Counted from the stretch's first letter, positions 41,401-47,752 are shown. The stretch: DNA of 64,000 nucleotides from Tretioscincus oriximinensis (GCA_022410635.1 JAJVDF010000860.1:423650-487649); one strand, 5' to 3'. Notes: generated by a model from the sequence alone, not told the origin. A program made the numbers and translations.

Positions 41401-44388
41401 CTGGGAGGCATCCCAAAAAAGGGTTTTCAACCCCCACCAAAAAAGGGGTCATCTGGTCAGTCTAGTGGGTTCCAGACATGAAACGATTATCAGGAGGCAC
41501 AAGAAATCCAAAACAATGGACTGAAAAAAGTAGAGTTTCTGGATACTTGCTTTTCTTCTTCAAAAGAGTGAGAATAGAAAATAAATAATTAAAAAGCCTT
41601 TAATTTCTGTAGTAGGCTGACCAGATGACCCCTGGGGAGGGGGGAAACCTGGTACTGGGGTGTATACCACGCCCTCCCGGGGGGCAATTTCTCCATTTTT
41701 TGCTGAGGGAAAAAATTGTTTTTTTTTTTTAAAAAAACAATTCACTGCATCCTCTGCTCTGTAAAAAAAATGCAAATTTCTTGCACATTTTGAAAAATTC
41801 TCATGCACTTCAAAAATTCTCAAAAATTTTAAAAATTCTCTTTTTTTATTTATTTTATGATGATATTATACTATATATCTACAGCCAGCCCAGTTCATGA
41901 TTTCTTGAATAAATGTCATGAATTTTACATAATAGCCTTACTGAAAGGCCCCATCCCCACTGCAGAAAATGTCTAGTTTGGGAGGGAAAGAGACTGAATT
42001 CGGATTCAGGCCCTGTGAACACGAAGGCTTATAATCTGGATATCCCAGGTGTAAGCTATTGCTCCCACAGGGCACACTTACCTGGGTTATTGTGAGGAGG
42101 TGGCCTACCTGCGATGGCTCCATGATTTGCTGCCGTGAGCATGATGTCACATGACTTCAGCCAAGATCTCACCACAGCAGCTAAACGTGGCTTTGGGAGC
42201 GGATTTTGTGGCATTCCATCATAAAATCAGAATCTATCTGCTCTCAAAAGTCATGGAATAAAGGAGGGTTGTAGCAAGTTATCACTGACAACCCACAACA
42301 ACCCATAAGCATGTGTGCCGGGTTGCCTGGATCGTGTTCCCATCCAGACATTTATTTCTCATGTGCACAGGGCCTTAGTTCCTTTTCCTCCCATTTAAAC
42401 TAGATTTTCTTGTCCTACTTACTCAGGTACCTGCTACTGAGGGGGCCCTTATTTTAAGTTGCCTTTTATAGTTGTTTCTTACTCTTTATTTCCTCCCTCT
42501 TAAGAACATAAGAGGAGTCTTGCATGACTTGGCTTCAGCCCATCTAGTATCCTTTCTCACAAAGTGCCCCACTCGTCATTTCTCAGAATTCTTGAGGCAA
42601 AACCTAAACACAATTCCTTGCAAATGACAGTCTTATGTGCCTCTCCAACCTGGTGGCAAAACCTAGGCATTCAATTTAATATCCAGTGTTAGTCTGTCCT
42701 CCATCAAGATATCTACTTACCTTGCCCTGATTGTGCCTACTTGATCCCAGAATGGGATCAACTGAAAGGGGATAAGTGGACCTACTTAAATAATCTCTTC
42801 CAAAGGTCATCTGAAATTCTGTGTCTCAAAACAAAGCCATCAATAAATTTAACATTTTGACCCCCTTGCTACATTTTTCTGACCCCAAGACTATTTCTTT
42901 GGGTTTGTAGGTTTGCGTGTGTGGAGCCACCAATAGTTTTTTTAAGCCTAGTTGCATGTCCCTAAGTAATCCTAATTCAGCCCATTGTAAGGTTTTGAAG
43001 AATGAGTCCAAATTCAAAATAAGTAAGATACACATCTCTTTGTATTCCTGCCTCCCAAAACTTTTAAACCATAGTTAATGCTCCTGGTTTGGAGTAAGAG
43101 CAGGTGCTAGGCTTGGAGTGAGCATGGGAATTGGTGGTGTACAGGATGGCCTACTAGTGAGGAGGAAAAAGAAATATAATTCCCACAGCAGTGCCCCCCT
43201 CATACCCCACCTCCATTGCTCTTACCCATCCCAGGAGTACTTACCAAGGTTTAATAAGATGGAGCAGAATGCAGCAAAAGTGGTACAGCCTTCTGTGTTC
43301 TGAATTTAATTCAGACTCACTCTTAAATATCCTTAAAATGGGTAGAATTAGGATCATTTAAGGGATGTGTGACCATAGTCTTAAGGTCACAAATGAGATA
43401 CTGGTTGGAAATTTAAGAACAAGAAAAAGTTAGTAGGAAATCTAAATAAAGCCACTGGACTGGTATGGGTTTGATTGGACTGATACAATCTATTAATGAA
43501 AACACAATAGGAACTTCATTACCTGATTTCAGGTGTTGGAATTCCTACCACAATGCAATCCAACTGCACTTTGGTTCCTTCTGAGACTTCCCTGCTCCTC
43601 AGTTTCTGAGTAAAACGTGGTGGTTGACTTATAGGTTCCTCAGAATAAAAAGATGTGGCAGGAGATTCTGTTGTCAATTCTGAATTTTCTAACTGAGATA
43701 CAGATTCCAAATCAGCCTGCGGAGAGTTATCTGGGTGTTCAAGTGAGTGCCCAGCTAGGTCTAAATCTTGAGGTACCACATTACAAGGCCTTTCTCTGCT
43801 TTCTGACAGAGTTGAAAATGCAGAACTACTGTCCTGGCTATTCTTATTTTTGGATTCAAATTTGCTCTTGAGATTTTTGCACGTCCTCGGTCGGATTCTT
43901 TTTGAATTATGAGCTTTGAAAAGAGAAGAAAGTTCCTCAATAAAATCTGCTGCCTTGTTAAGGAATTCCTTTTTTGATTCTGACTCCGAACCCAACTGCT
44001 GTTTCTTTAGACTGTTGTCTGAAGTAGGTGAAGTTTTTAATGGTTTGTTCGAAACTGTATTTCCAACACTTTTCAGCTCAGAAGGGAAAAAGACGTGTAT
44101 CTGCTGTTCGTCTTGCTTGGTCTCAGGTGGTTCTTGATTTATCGCTTGTCTTGCTAGGTTCACGCTTTGATCCAACTCTTCTTGGCTTAAAAAAGCAGAT
44201 AAGTCAGAAAGGTCATCCTGGCCAGTCACCTCATCAGAAGTCCCCGGAGTGCTGCCACAATGGAAAGAAAGCGAAGATGGTTCTGATCTAGTTCTCTCAC
44301 TATTCCCTTGATGGTTGTTTTCAGCTAAATAGCTCTCTCTCAGAAGTTGAGTTATTGAAGTAGAAGATTCTGAAGTATTGTCTTGCAT
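14350..44388 (-). CDS. MYPN: Myopalladin, 5' two thirds of spliced CDS (11 exons, 900 codons visible)
   Basis: Sarcomeric Ig-domain scaffold of the palladin/myopalladin/myotilin family. In known members it sits at the Z-line and I-band, binding alpha-actinin, nebulin or nebulette SH3, and CARP/ANKRD1, with a share in the nucleus. Join (minus): 44388-43523, 31672-31497, 28933-28882, 25382-25256, 23773-23702, 23166-23025, 22498-22475, 20113-19997, 18647-18278, 17708-17100, 14494-14350. The sum is 2700 bases, exactly 900 codons, with all phases matching and all introns GT..AG. Ig1 spans about residues 258-347 (Cys278, Trp290, Cys329). Ig2 spans about 427-526 (Cys448, Trp460, Cys507). A Ser/Pro/Gln-rich linker follows. 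The match is to myopalladin rather than palladin: the start MQDN, the segment FLNKAADFIEELSSLFK and the linker end LPSTPPTNAMGLPKSAP. Human myopalladin is about 1320 residues, so roughly 420 C-terminal residues (Ig3-Ig5) are missing off the left edge. The protein comparison is from memory, not from an alignment. Confidence 0.96.
15293..15665. mobile_element. hAT-like element, long form, truncated
   Basis: Starts TAGGCTGACCAGATGACC, then carries two units of the internal repeat (CACTACACCACCACTAAGGG..GGCACCCTC and CACTGCACCACCACTTGGGG..GGCACCCTCCC). The far terminus is missing. Confidence 0.75.
16010..17005 (-). mobile_element. CR1 LINE, about 1 kb 3' part, sense to MYPN
   Basis: On the reverse strand one frame runs from 17001 to 16204 (266 codons) with a single internal stop, a TGA at 16491-16489 where an Arg codon is expected (SLER-stop-HLRGDLIEVYKIM). 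Typical CR1 reverse transcriptase C-terminal motifs are present: GEWAPKWQMHFNLSKCNVMY, LYKSVVRPHLEYCVQFW and RTDKRKYFFTQRVIGLWN. The 3' UTR ends TCTTCTTATGTTCTTATG. With only one disabling stop, the copy looks relatively young. Confidence 0.9.
17100..17708 (-). CDS. MYPN: MYPN coding exon 10 (large Ser/Pro/Gln-rich exon)
   Basis: Acceptor GATACACAG (ending 17709), donor GTAAGT from 17099, 609 bases. Encodes residues 649-851 plus two bases of Ala852. It opens DPSQLKQLHNQVLLEQQ, then HLQHPSPPPPREPPY (a polyproline site in the region the family uses for nebulin/nebulette SH3 binding), a short Gln run (TQQQQQPSS), a Ser-rich middle, and the strongly conserved SPTGRIQNPVAFLSSVLPSL ending TNAMGLPKSAPA. 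An open frame appears to continue to a TAA just after the donor, but that is intron read-through and not the true C-terminus. Confidence 0.96.
17709..18277 (-). other. MYPN: MYPN intron between coding exons 9 and 10
   Basis: 569 bases, GTAAGT..ACACAG. I see no repeat or other feature in it. Confidence 0.85.
18278..18647 (-). CDS. MYPN: MYPN coding exon 9 (linker after Ig2)
   Basis: Acceptor ATATTTCAG (ending 18648), donor GTAAGT from 18277, 370 bases. Encodes residues 526-648 plus two bases of Leu649. The first part (GPEDHNNNATLHTISSIDL) is variable. It is followed by the conserved PPKPKLEGVLVNHNEPRSSS, then IGLHVHFKLPEDDKGSETSS, and the end SPTKEPPPVLAKPKL. It is Pro/Ser-rich and predicted disordered. 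The KEPPPVLAKPK string is a plausible ligand for SH3-type partners, but that is inference. Confidence 0.96.
19324..19650. repeat. Large GC-rich imperfect palindrome with central hairpin
   Basis: Left arm (CAGCTGCCGCTTCCCCCCCA, then TCTTTCAGGGAGG, GGGAGGAGCTTCCGG, GAAGGGAAGTGACCCAGCTG) is inverted in the right arm (CAGCTAGGTCACTTCCCTTC, GAAGCTCCTCCC, CTCCCTGAAAGAAGGTGGGG, AAGCAGCAGCTGCTG). The centre has its own hairpin, CCTGAGCAGAGAAA against TTTCTCTGCTCAGG (about 19472-19514). No TIR with target duplication was found. Confidence 0.8.
19880..19965 (+). mobile_element. LINE/SINE-type 3' tail
   Basis: GTGAACCACCCTGGGATTTT, GTGGGATAAAAGTAC and ACAAACAAACAAAT resemble the shared L2-like tail. 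No upstream body was recognised. Confidence 0.5.
19997..20113 (-). CDS. MYPN: MYPN coding exon 8 (second half of Ig2)
   Basis: Acceptor GGTTTTCAG (ending 20114), donor GTAAGT from 19996, 117 bases, phase 1-1. Encodes residues 487-525 plus the first base of Gly526: EEICTLVIAEVFPEDSGSF, then TCTASNKYGTVSSTARLTVK. Cys507 is the second core Cys of Ig2 and PEDSGSFTC is the standard D.G.(Y/F).C motif. The donor is a strong consensus. Conservation with mammalian myopalladin is very high. Confidence 0.97.
20114..22474 (-). other. MYPN: MYPN intron between coding exons 7 and 8
   Basis: 2361 bases, GTAGGC..TTTCAG. Holds one reversed SINE (22015-22175). The stretch 20640-21200 has ATAAAAGAC and AATAAAGCT polyadenylation-like strings but no LTR ends that I can show. 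The remainder shows nothing. Confidence 0.85.
22015..22175 (-). repeat. tRNA-derived SINE, 5' part
   Basis: Reverse strand carries the decayed A-box region, B-box-like sequence and ACAGGGTGTCTATTGTGGAG of the family seen at 26660-26910. The 3' tail is missing. Confidence 0.7.
22475..22498 (-). CDS. MYPN: MYPN coding exon 7, 24-base micro-exon in Ig2
   Basis: Acceptor CCTTTTTAG (ending 22499), then 24 bases, then donor GTAGGC from 22474. With the flanking split codons it encodes K-PRSMAEP-E, which lies at the same place in mammalian myopalladin (RILQKKPRSMAEPEE). The phases are A|AA and G|AG (1-1), so including or skipping it keeps the frame; skipping joins A to AG and still gives Lys. It adds eight residues to a loop of Ig2. 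Polypyrimidine tract and splice sites are good. It is flanked by introns of 526 and 2361 bases. Confidence 0.92.
22499..23024 (-). other. MYPN: MYPN intron between coding exons 6 and 7
   Basis: 526 bases, GTAAAC..TTTTAG. Contains a fragment of the AAGCTTTC repeat (22578-22700) and a decayed copy of the foldback family (22785-22875). Confidence 0.85.
22578..22700 (+). repeat. Fragment of the AAGCTTTC interspersed repeat
   Basis: AGCACCATAGAGACTAACAA and GTATAAGCTTTCATAGGCAA match the order of motifs in the repeat at 545-615. Confidence 0.55.
23025..23166 (-). CDS. MYPN: MYPN coding exon 6 (first half of Ig2)
   Basis: Acceptor CTCTTTTAG (ending 23167), donor GTAAAC from 23024, 142 bases. Encodes residues 432-478 plus one base of Lys479: MLQDISASESQLVVFECRVK, then GAPSPKVEWYREGTLIEDSP, then DFRILQK. 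Cys448 and Trp460 are the Ig core residues. The Met at the exon start is internal, not a translation start. Reading through the donor adds a short non-homologous tail, which marks the true exon end. Confidence 0.97.
23167..23701 (-). other. MYPN: MYPN intron between coding exons 5 and 6
   Basis: 535 bases, GTAAGA..TTTTAG. No repeat or other feature seen. Confidence 0.85.
23702..23773 (-). CDS. MYPN: MYPN coding exon 5 (lead-in to Ig2)
   Basis: A 72-base, phase 0-0 exon: acceptor TCTACAG (ending 23774), donor GTAAGA from 23701. Encodes residues 408-431, SQSPTNYLQGLDGRPIIAAP followed by VFTK. The string SPTNYLQGLDG..IIAAPVFTK is nearly identical to mammalian myopalladin. PVFTK is the A-strand opening of Ig2. 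Because the exon is phase symmetric and a multiple of three, its removal would keep the frame. Confidence 0.96.
23774..25255 (-). other. MYPN: MYPN intron between coding exons 4 and 5
   Basis: 1482 bases, GTAAGA..CTACAG. Has a C-rich tract (24090-24110) and one arm of the foldback family (TTTGGGACCAAAGATGGATT, 24120-24160). Inverted sequences at 24875-24900 and 24945-24975 (GGATTATATACTGGAATAAG against TATTCTAGAATATAATCC) suggest another decayed foldback. Otherwise nothing. Confidence 0.75.
25256..25382 (-). CDS. MYPN: MYPN coding exon 4 (Ala/Pro/Thr-rich linker between Ig1 and Ig2)
   Basis: Acceptor TTTCCTAG (ending 25383), donor GTAAGA from 25255, 127 bases. Encodes residues 365-407, beginning QYPNRTKISSAMAPSPANAT and ending HPVSIPVCY. 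It is the least conserved exon in the window, a flexible Ala/Pro/Ser linker. Support comes from the open frame, good splice sites, correct phase on both sides, and weak similarity at the start (x-K/Y-P-N) and VPQ. The exact 3' end could shift by a codon or so, but phase 0 is required by the next exon. Confidence 0.87.
25470..25620 (+). repeat. Fragment of the AAGCTTTC interspersed repeat
   Basis: CTCATAGCACTTTGAGAGAC, then TTCATAGACAAGTACTTGTT and a reversed AAGGTGCTACGAGCC near the end. Confidence 0.5.
26112..26261. mobile_element. 150-bp element with 19-bp terminal inverted repeats
   Basis: GTCCCCACTGAGCCTTATT at the left is exactly inverted (AATAAGGCTCAGTGGGGAC) at the right. No coding sequence; no clear target duplication. 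Confidence 0.7.
26660..26910 (+). repeat. tRNA-derived SINE, near full length
   Basis: TGGTGTAGTGGTTAGAGTGT (A box), TTTGATTCCCCACTCCTCC (B-box region), GGGTGACCTTGGGCCAGTT, CACAGGGTGTCTGTTGTGGA, then CCTGAGACCTTTGGGTATAG, GTACAAATAAATAAATAAAT. Confidence 0.85.
27773..28468. mobile_element. hAT-like element, long form, 696 bp, TSD AGCTCCTA/AGCTCCTG
   Basis: Starts TAGACTGACCAGAT and ends ATCTGGTCAGCCTA. Flanking 8-mers at 27765-27772 and 28469-28476 match at 7 of 8. Unlike the short copies, one end continues TTTCTGAGGCCCAAACC..GCTAATTTGCAT. The interior holds three tandem units (about 28003, 28139 and 28283 onward), each with ACTGAGG.GAGGGTGCCTTCA, GGAGCTGGCCCC, AGAGCC..CTAGTG and GTGCAGTG, separated by A/T tracts. 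No transposase ORF. Confidence 0.88.
28882..28933 (-). CDS. MYPN: MYPN coding exon 3 (short acidic linker)
   Basis: A 52-base exon between acceptor TCTGCAG (ending 28934) and donor GTAAGT (from 28881). It encodes residues 348-365: Gly, then ASSSESESEASKEEMD, then a split Gln (CA|G). Position and composition match the Ser/acidic piece just after Ig1 in myopalladin (mammals have a similar SSSDSEG..NKEEM string). It is too short for an ORF search and was found by the splice sites and this peptide. The phase fits both neighbours exactly. Confidence 0.93.
29243..29545 (-). repeat. SINE with (CTT)n tail, copy 1
   Basis: Reverse strand: GGTTTTGAAGCCCTATGTCA (B-box-like), GAGCACCTTCTACTAGCC, GGAACCACCACAGCC, TACCCTTGTAAACCGCTTTG, GGGGTATAAGAACC, TTCTTCTTCTCC. 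Other copies are at 47035, 51521 and 52388. Confidence 0.75.
29865..30176 (+). mobile_element. L2-like LINE, 3' end
   Basis: GGCTATGGAATAGTTTCCCT, ATGCACCTCTTTGGCCTGGC, TTGTTAACCGCCCTGAGGCG, TCAGGTATAGGGAGG, tail AAATAAATAAATAAAA. Colinear with 5440-5755. Confidence 0.78.
31497..31672 (-). CDS. MYPN: MYPN coding exon 2 (second half of Ig1)
   Basis: Acceptor TTTCTAG at 31679-31673, donor GTAAAG from 31496, 176 bases. The first base completes Arg289. The exon encodes residues 290-347: WYCEGKELENSPDI, then HSLIIAEAFEEDTGRYSC with the canonical D.G.Y.C Ig motif, then FASNIYGTDSTSAEIYVEG. Trp290 and Cys329 are the core Trp and second Cys of the I-set fold, so Ig1 is split between two exons 11.9 kb apart. 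This is among the best conserved stretches of the gene. The exon leaves a split Gly codon, G|GA. Confidence 0.97.
32165..32400 (+). repeat. Unclassified interspersed repeat (GGCTGCTTCCACACAAGGTT), copy 1
   Basis: Shares ordered blocks with 46088-46385 and 55732-55930: CTTCCACACAAGGTTCT, CCATGATGCCTCCGCCAT, GAGAAGATGCCAG, CCAGGACTGCAAAATCACAA, CTGGCTGACATG. All three copies are in the same orientation. Confidence 0.65.
33165..33410 (-). repeat. Unclassified repeat, copy A (reversed)
   Basis: Reverse strand contains GGGTAGCATTTTAGTCAGTA, ACATTTTTCCCATGCTGCAA and TTGGCTAAATTTCCCTCCTT, as in 33745-33915 and 35425-35580. Confidence 0.65.
33745..33915 (+). repeat. Unclassified repeat, copy B
   Basis: GGGTAGCATTTTGGTCAGTA, ACATTTTTCCCATGCTGCAA, TCCCTCCTCTGTTCC, CATCTGCTGTGGTAAA. 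Confidence 0.65.
34055..34130 (+). mobile_element. CR1 LINE 3' tip
   Basis: CAGAATGTTGGACTTGATGG then CTCCTTTTATGTTCTATG matches the CR1 3' end at 54350-54420. Confidence 0.6.
34167..34214. mobile_element. Mariner/Tc1-like hairpin, copy 3 (shortened left arm)
   Basis: TATACTGCTCA at the left; GTTCCCTTAATTGTTTTGAG then CAGTATA at the right. The left arm has lost its AATTAAGGGAAC part. Confidence 0.65.
35063..35225 (-). mobile_element. CR1-type LINE 3' end with TCATAGAA tail
   Basis: Plus strand: ATCATAGAATCATAGAATTA, GAGTTGAAAGGGACCTGCAG, GGCCATCTGGCCCAACC. This is the classic reversed 3' end of CR1-class LINEs with an ATTCTATG repeat tail, a different subfamily from the TTCTTATG copies. Confidence 0.75.
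35425..35580 (+). repeat. Unclassified repeat, copy C
   Basis: AATTTTCCTATGCTGCACTT, TTCCCTCCTCTGTTCC, ATGTGAATGAAAGAAAGAG, TGTCTGCTGTGGTAAA. Same family as 33745-33915. Confidence 0.65.
36411..36800 (-). mobile_element. CR1 LINE 3' fragment
   Basis: Reverse translation RRFRTEKRKCYFTQKVIGLW, LAKEVVIVSSLGNFKIGL is the CR1 ORF2 C-terminus. The 3' end is GGGCTCCTCTTATGTTCTC. Confidence 0.83.
37300..37524. mobile_element. hAT-like foldback element, right terminus incomplete
   Basis: Starts TAGGCTGACCAGATGACC and ends ATCTGGTCA, then diverges. The inner arms are inverted, with a 35-base extra segment (CTGAGTATGCTGAGCATTAT) in the left arm that is similar to flanking sequence at 37690-37712. Confidence 0.75.
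38814..38974. mobile_element. Foldback family (CTTCAGTCCTGAAG), copy
   Basis: ATGTACTTTTAAATAGTCTT, CAGTCCTGAAGAAGTAGAC at the left; TTTTTTCAGGACTGAAGCAT, TTAAAAGCACATGTGTGACC at the right. The arms are imperfect inverted copies around a T-rich centre. Confidence 0.7.
39068..39106. mobile_element. hAT-like family, terminus-only remnant
   Basis: AAAGATGACCCC.. followed directly by GGGGTCATCTGGTCAGCCTA: both termini with almost no interior. Confidence 0.6.
41275..41464. mobile_element. hAT-like foldback element, 190 bp, TSD GTGGATTC/GTGGGTTC
   Basis: Starts TAGGCTGACCAGAT and ends ATCTGGTCAGTCTA. The 8-mers at 41267-41274 and 41465-41472 match at 7 of 8. The arms invert around an A-rich centre. 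Confidence 0.87.
41613..41845. mobile_element. hAT-like element, long form, truncated
   Basis: TAGGCTGACCAGATGACCCC, then CGCCCTCCCGGGGGGCAATT and TTTTTGCTGAGGG, passing into the AAAATTCTCATGCACTTC part of the internal repeat. The second terminus is absent. Confidence 0.7.
42008..42374. mobile_element. Non-autonomous element with AGGCCCTGTG ends, copy 2
   Basis: Starts AGGCCCTGTGAACACG, ends GTGCACAGGGCC. Body shared with 2740-3150 (GGGTTATTGTGAGG, GATTTGCTGC, AGGAGGGTTGTAGC). Same orientation as copy 1. Confidence 0.68.
42502..42570 (-). mobile_element. CR1 LINE 3' tip
   Basis: AAGAACATAAGAGGAGTCTT, then CAGCCCATCTAGTATCC is the reversed CR1 3' end. Confidence 0.6.
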
Positions 44389-44389
44389 G
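43523..44389 (-). CDS. MYPN: MYPN first coding exon (start codon, N-terminal region, first half of Ig1)
   Basis: A TTAACAG acceptor at 44391-44390 is followed by one untranslated base and then the ATG at 44388. An in-frame upstream ATG at 44418 lies in intron sequence and is not used. The exon encodes residues 1-289: a Ser/Thr-rich start (MQDNTSESSTS), the conserved motif DLSDLSAFLSQEELDQSVNLA shared with palladin, the helix-like FLNKAADFIEELSSLFKAH followed by a basic stretch (KRIRPRTCKNLKSK), and RFTQKLRSREVSEG, which opens Ig1 and carries its first Cys (278). The exon ends in split codon AG|G of Arg289 at donor GTAATG (43522). This region is the part of the family reported to bind CARP/ANKRD1. 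The stretch around residues 95-130 looks divergent from mammals, as expected for a disordered linker. It is the only exon in the right half of the window. Confidence 0.96.
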
Positions 44390-45624
44390 CTGTTAACAAA
44401 GAGTACAAATAGCACCATAACCTCATAAGTAGTAAATCCACTGCTGGTATTGAATTAAAGGTGAAAGGGTCTGTGTGTGCTTCTACTCTGACACCAAACC
44501 TCATAGCAAGATCTGTATAGGCAGGTTGGGCCATGCCAAGTGAATAAATACAGGGACTACAAGGACTACAACTAATCTTCCCTTCTGGTGCCCAGCCTAC
44601 TCCCAAAGGAAGAGTCCATTCCTGATAAAGGTACTCTGTAAAAAGGTGTGTGTAGGGTCAGTTTACTGCTATAACAGCTGATGCCCTGAACTATTTAAAA
44701 AATGGGCAAATGACTGATTTCTGATGCTTGTTGACATGAACCCCATTGGAAATCTGAGGATATTTACTTTTTTATTTTGATATTTACCCATGCTGGAACA
44801 TGCAGGATAAATCGGTGGTCCTAACCTCTGCTCATGGGTCAAAGCAAGCAGTCTTATATCTAAGAGCATGCTACTTTCATACTTTTTCTGGTTCCATGCA
44901 GAACATATTTAGGTTAATCACCTTCTAGATTCTTGGGATTCACTTTATTCTCAAGCTAGTGACTTACGATAGGGAGACTCCTAGTTTATTTTGTGTTCCT
45001 ACATATATGTGTACTTTTAGGGAAATGTTATGGTATCAATCACAGGATCGCTCCTATAGTTCACAGAAGAGGAACATATAAACTGGATCTAAAAGNGAAC
45101 ATTCTTGGAAACTTTCTGCACTTCCTGGCACATATTCCACATTTGTGTGGAATATGGACGAACCTATGCTGTGCCTGCACAGCAGGGAGTGTGAACTAGA
45201 TAAAGGGCGCCTTTACCTGGATTGCCAGTAGACCTTGATACTGAAATTTACTGGTGTATTAGTGGGACCTGGTTTGGAGCACAGAGATCTCCAAAAAGCA
45301 TGCCTCTATGCTCTTGACAACCAGAGGGTCCAAGGTTAGGAACCTTAATTTCTAGCCCTTCAGAGCCTCAGGCTCAGTCCCAAACCTCATACAAGCATTG
45401 GCACTCATATGAAAGCTGGTCTGGGCTATCATGTGAAGAGCACTAGTCTAGATCATGTCTTCTCATAGTCTGAAGTAACAGGTTACACTGGTTTAGTTCA
45501 CAAGGCACTACAGAAAAGTCCTTGAATTACTGACTTTTATTACTTCACCCTGTGGCCAATAGTTTCTGCCAAGAAATAAGTTTTATACAAATACTAAACT
45601 ACATGCTGTTCCAAAATACATTTT

Positions 45625-45735
45625 AACCCATCTTCAGTCCTAAATAACTGGATTAAATCAAGACACACACACCCCTGTCCAATCCAGCTCTTCAGGACTG
45701 AGGATAGATTAAAAGTATGTGTCTGAACAGTATCA
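45625..45735. mobile_element. Foldback family (CTTCAGTCCTGAAG), copy
   Basis: TTTTAACCCATCTTCAGTCC, then AACTGGATTAAATCAAG at the left; CTTCAGGACTGAGGATAGAT and AAAAGTATGTGTCTGA at the right. Confidence 0.7.
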
Positions 45736-46087
45736 AATAAACTTTCCTTAAAGTCTGCATCATTTTACCACCAATTTGAACGGTTTGCACGTTTCCACAA
45801 TACTCCTCAAATGTTTTATCTCCTTCTTATCCTTGATTTTCACAAACTATCAGAAGTGACTTAACAACATTCTCCATGCAATACGGGAACACAGTGACAC
45901 TCCCCAGTTGAGAGGCTGAAAACATACTGGAAATCGATGCTCAATTAAGCTGACTCAGAATTTCCATACTAGAGTTGATACTACATACTTGGGATCTTCC
46001 CTAGGATATGCAAAGGGTGAATTGGAATCTGGGGTGTCTCTTTCAATTGTACTCTTACAAACAATTGCAATGGATGAGCCACAGAAA

Positions 46088-46385
46088 GGCTGCTTTCACA
46101 CAAGGTTCTTCTACTGGTTGGTAGGATCATCATGCCGCCTCCCCCATACAAGGCAAAGGAGTTTATGCTGAACTCCNGCCTACCACCCGGGAAAACATCC
46201 TTTGGCGCGGGAGGAGAAGTTGCTGCTGTTTTCAGACATCAGCACAAAACATTTCTCCTTCCAATGGGAAGCTGCTTGGAGCCCTGGTGTCTGTTGTGCC
46301 ACCACAGGGTTTGGGATATAGTGAGAAGATGCCAGCCAATAAGGATTGCAAAATTGCAACTGGCTGACACTTGGGCTTCCCAGAG
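46088..46385 (+). repeat. Unclassified interspersed repeat, copy 2
   Basis: GGCTGCTTTCACACAAGGTT, GGTAGGATCATCATGCCGCC, GTTTGGGATATAGTGAGAAG, GGATTGCAAAATTGCAACTG, GCTGACAC. Longest of the three copies, about 300 bp. Confidence 0.65.
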
Positions 46386-47034
46386 CAGATAACAAAGGGT
46401 CTCCCTCCCACCAGGTTTTCTTACCTTGTTTTAAGTCCTTCAGCACCATGCGGCTGTGTCTCTGACATAATTACAGGGCCGCATGCCAACAAGCAGTTCT
46501 GATTGTTGGCATGTGGCGCAGTAATTAACATATCAGGGACCCAGTAGTTGTTAACTGAGTGTTCACTACTGTGCATGGCAGATGCAAAGATACATTTCAC
46601 ATTACTCACATTTGGGTTCTATGGCTTTTGAATGAAGGTCAGAGATGCTTTGTGAAAATAATACATCATGTTTGGGCACAATGCCCCTGTACTTGCTAAA
46701 CAGTGTCAAGATGGCCAATCAGTTGATGTGCAGTGGCAGTTAGTTTATAGAAGACCAAGAGCTGTGTGAGAAATTTTGAACAGCTCCGGTGTGCAACTGA
46801 ATCAAAGAGGAACTCTTGAGCCAACTGAGCCATTCAGCGAAAAGCAGACAGCAGGATTTTGGACTTCGAATTGAACCTATATCAGAGGAGCCTCTACTAT
46901 ATCATCTGAAAAATTAGTTACCAGCACATCATAAGACTAGGTATGAAGGGTTTCAGAAATAAGGGGCAAGTGAAATGGAAAGTTGAGACTCTGCTCACTC
47001 ATTACAAATGTTTATATGTTCAAATCACAAGCCA

Positions 47035-47450
47035 CAGTCACATCTTCGCTAAGTGCCGAACTTTCATCTGGGAGATTGGGTTTCGAGGCCCTGTGTCAGA
47101 TGTGGAGAGAGGTGAGCACCTTCTACTAGCCAATAGCTCTAGCTATTGAAAGCAAGAATTGCAAGTAACTGACTGCCACTAGATAAATGAGAACCACCAC
47201 AGCCTTTGGGCGAAAAATACCCTTGTAAGCTGCTTTGAGTCCCTTTGGGTGAGAAAAGCGGAGTATAAAAGCNNNNNNNNNNNNNNNNNNNNNNNNNNNN
47301 NNNNNNNNNNNNNNNNNNNNNNNNNNNNNNNNNNNNNNNNNNNNNNNNNNNNNNNNNNNNNNNNNNNNNNNNNNNNNNNNNNNNNNNNNNNNNNNNNNNN
47401 NNNNNNNNNNNNCTTCTTCTTCTTCTTCTTCTTCTTCTTCTTCTTCTTCC
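47035..47450 (+). repeat. SINE with (CTT)n tail, copy 2, interrupted by an assembly gap
   Basis: GGTTTCGAGGCCCTGTGTCA, GAGCACCTTCTACTAGCC, CCTTGTAAGCTGCTTTGAGT, GAAAAGCGGAGTATAAAAG, then 140 N (47273-47412) and a CTT run. The gap lies in the microsatellite tail, so its true length is unknown. Confidence 0.8.
47273..47412. other. Assembly gap (140 N)
   Basis: An unbroken N run between the SINE body and its CTT repeat. Confidence 0.99.
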
Positions 47451-47629
47451 CTGAAGAATGAGATTAGACTGTGGTGACACCTAAATTTTAACCCAGCTGC
47501 ATTTCACCTTTAAAATGGGAGAACACGCTGGAGAAATAACCAGCATTTATTTTACATTATCTAAACAAAAAGTGGGTTTTCTGAGTTAGAGAATGCTAAA
47601 AAAAATAGCTAGCCAATATGTACAAAGTA

Positions 47630-47752
47630 CACTTGAGCTGGATTAAAATGTAGATGTATTTGGGGTCTCTGACCATTTTTTTCTGGACTAAACCCCATTC
47701 TTTGGGACAGAAGGTGAACATGGATTAAAATAAAGTTGTAACTATGGCCTTA
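47630..47752. mobile_element. Foldback family, divergent copy
   Basis: CTGGATTAAAATGTAGATGT; TTTCTGGACTAAACCCCATT; ACATGGATTAAAATAAAGTT. Arms are recognisable but decayed. Confidence 0.5.

Larger units (their letters stand above)
31673..43522 (-). other. MYPN: MYPN intron between coding exons 1 and 2 (11.85 kb)
   Basis: GTAATG..TTTCTAG. Rich in interspersed repeats, listed individually. I see nothing identifiable in about 32410-33160, 34220-35060, 35625-36400, 36810-37290, 37530-38800, 39110-41260 (a CpG-richer patch lies at 40140-40300) and 42580-43520. Confidence 0.88.

Noticed and set aside
44386..44418. Upstream in-frame ATG at 44418
   Set aside because: It lies before the splice acceptor (44391-44390) and the added residues are not conserved. 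MQDN at 44388 is the family start.
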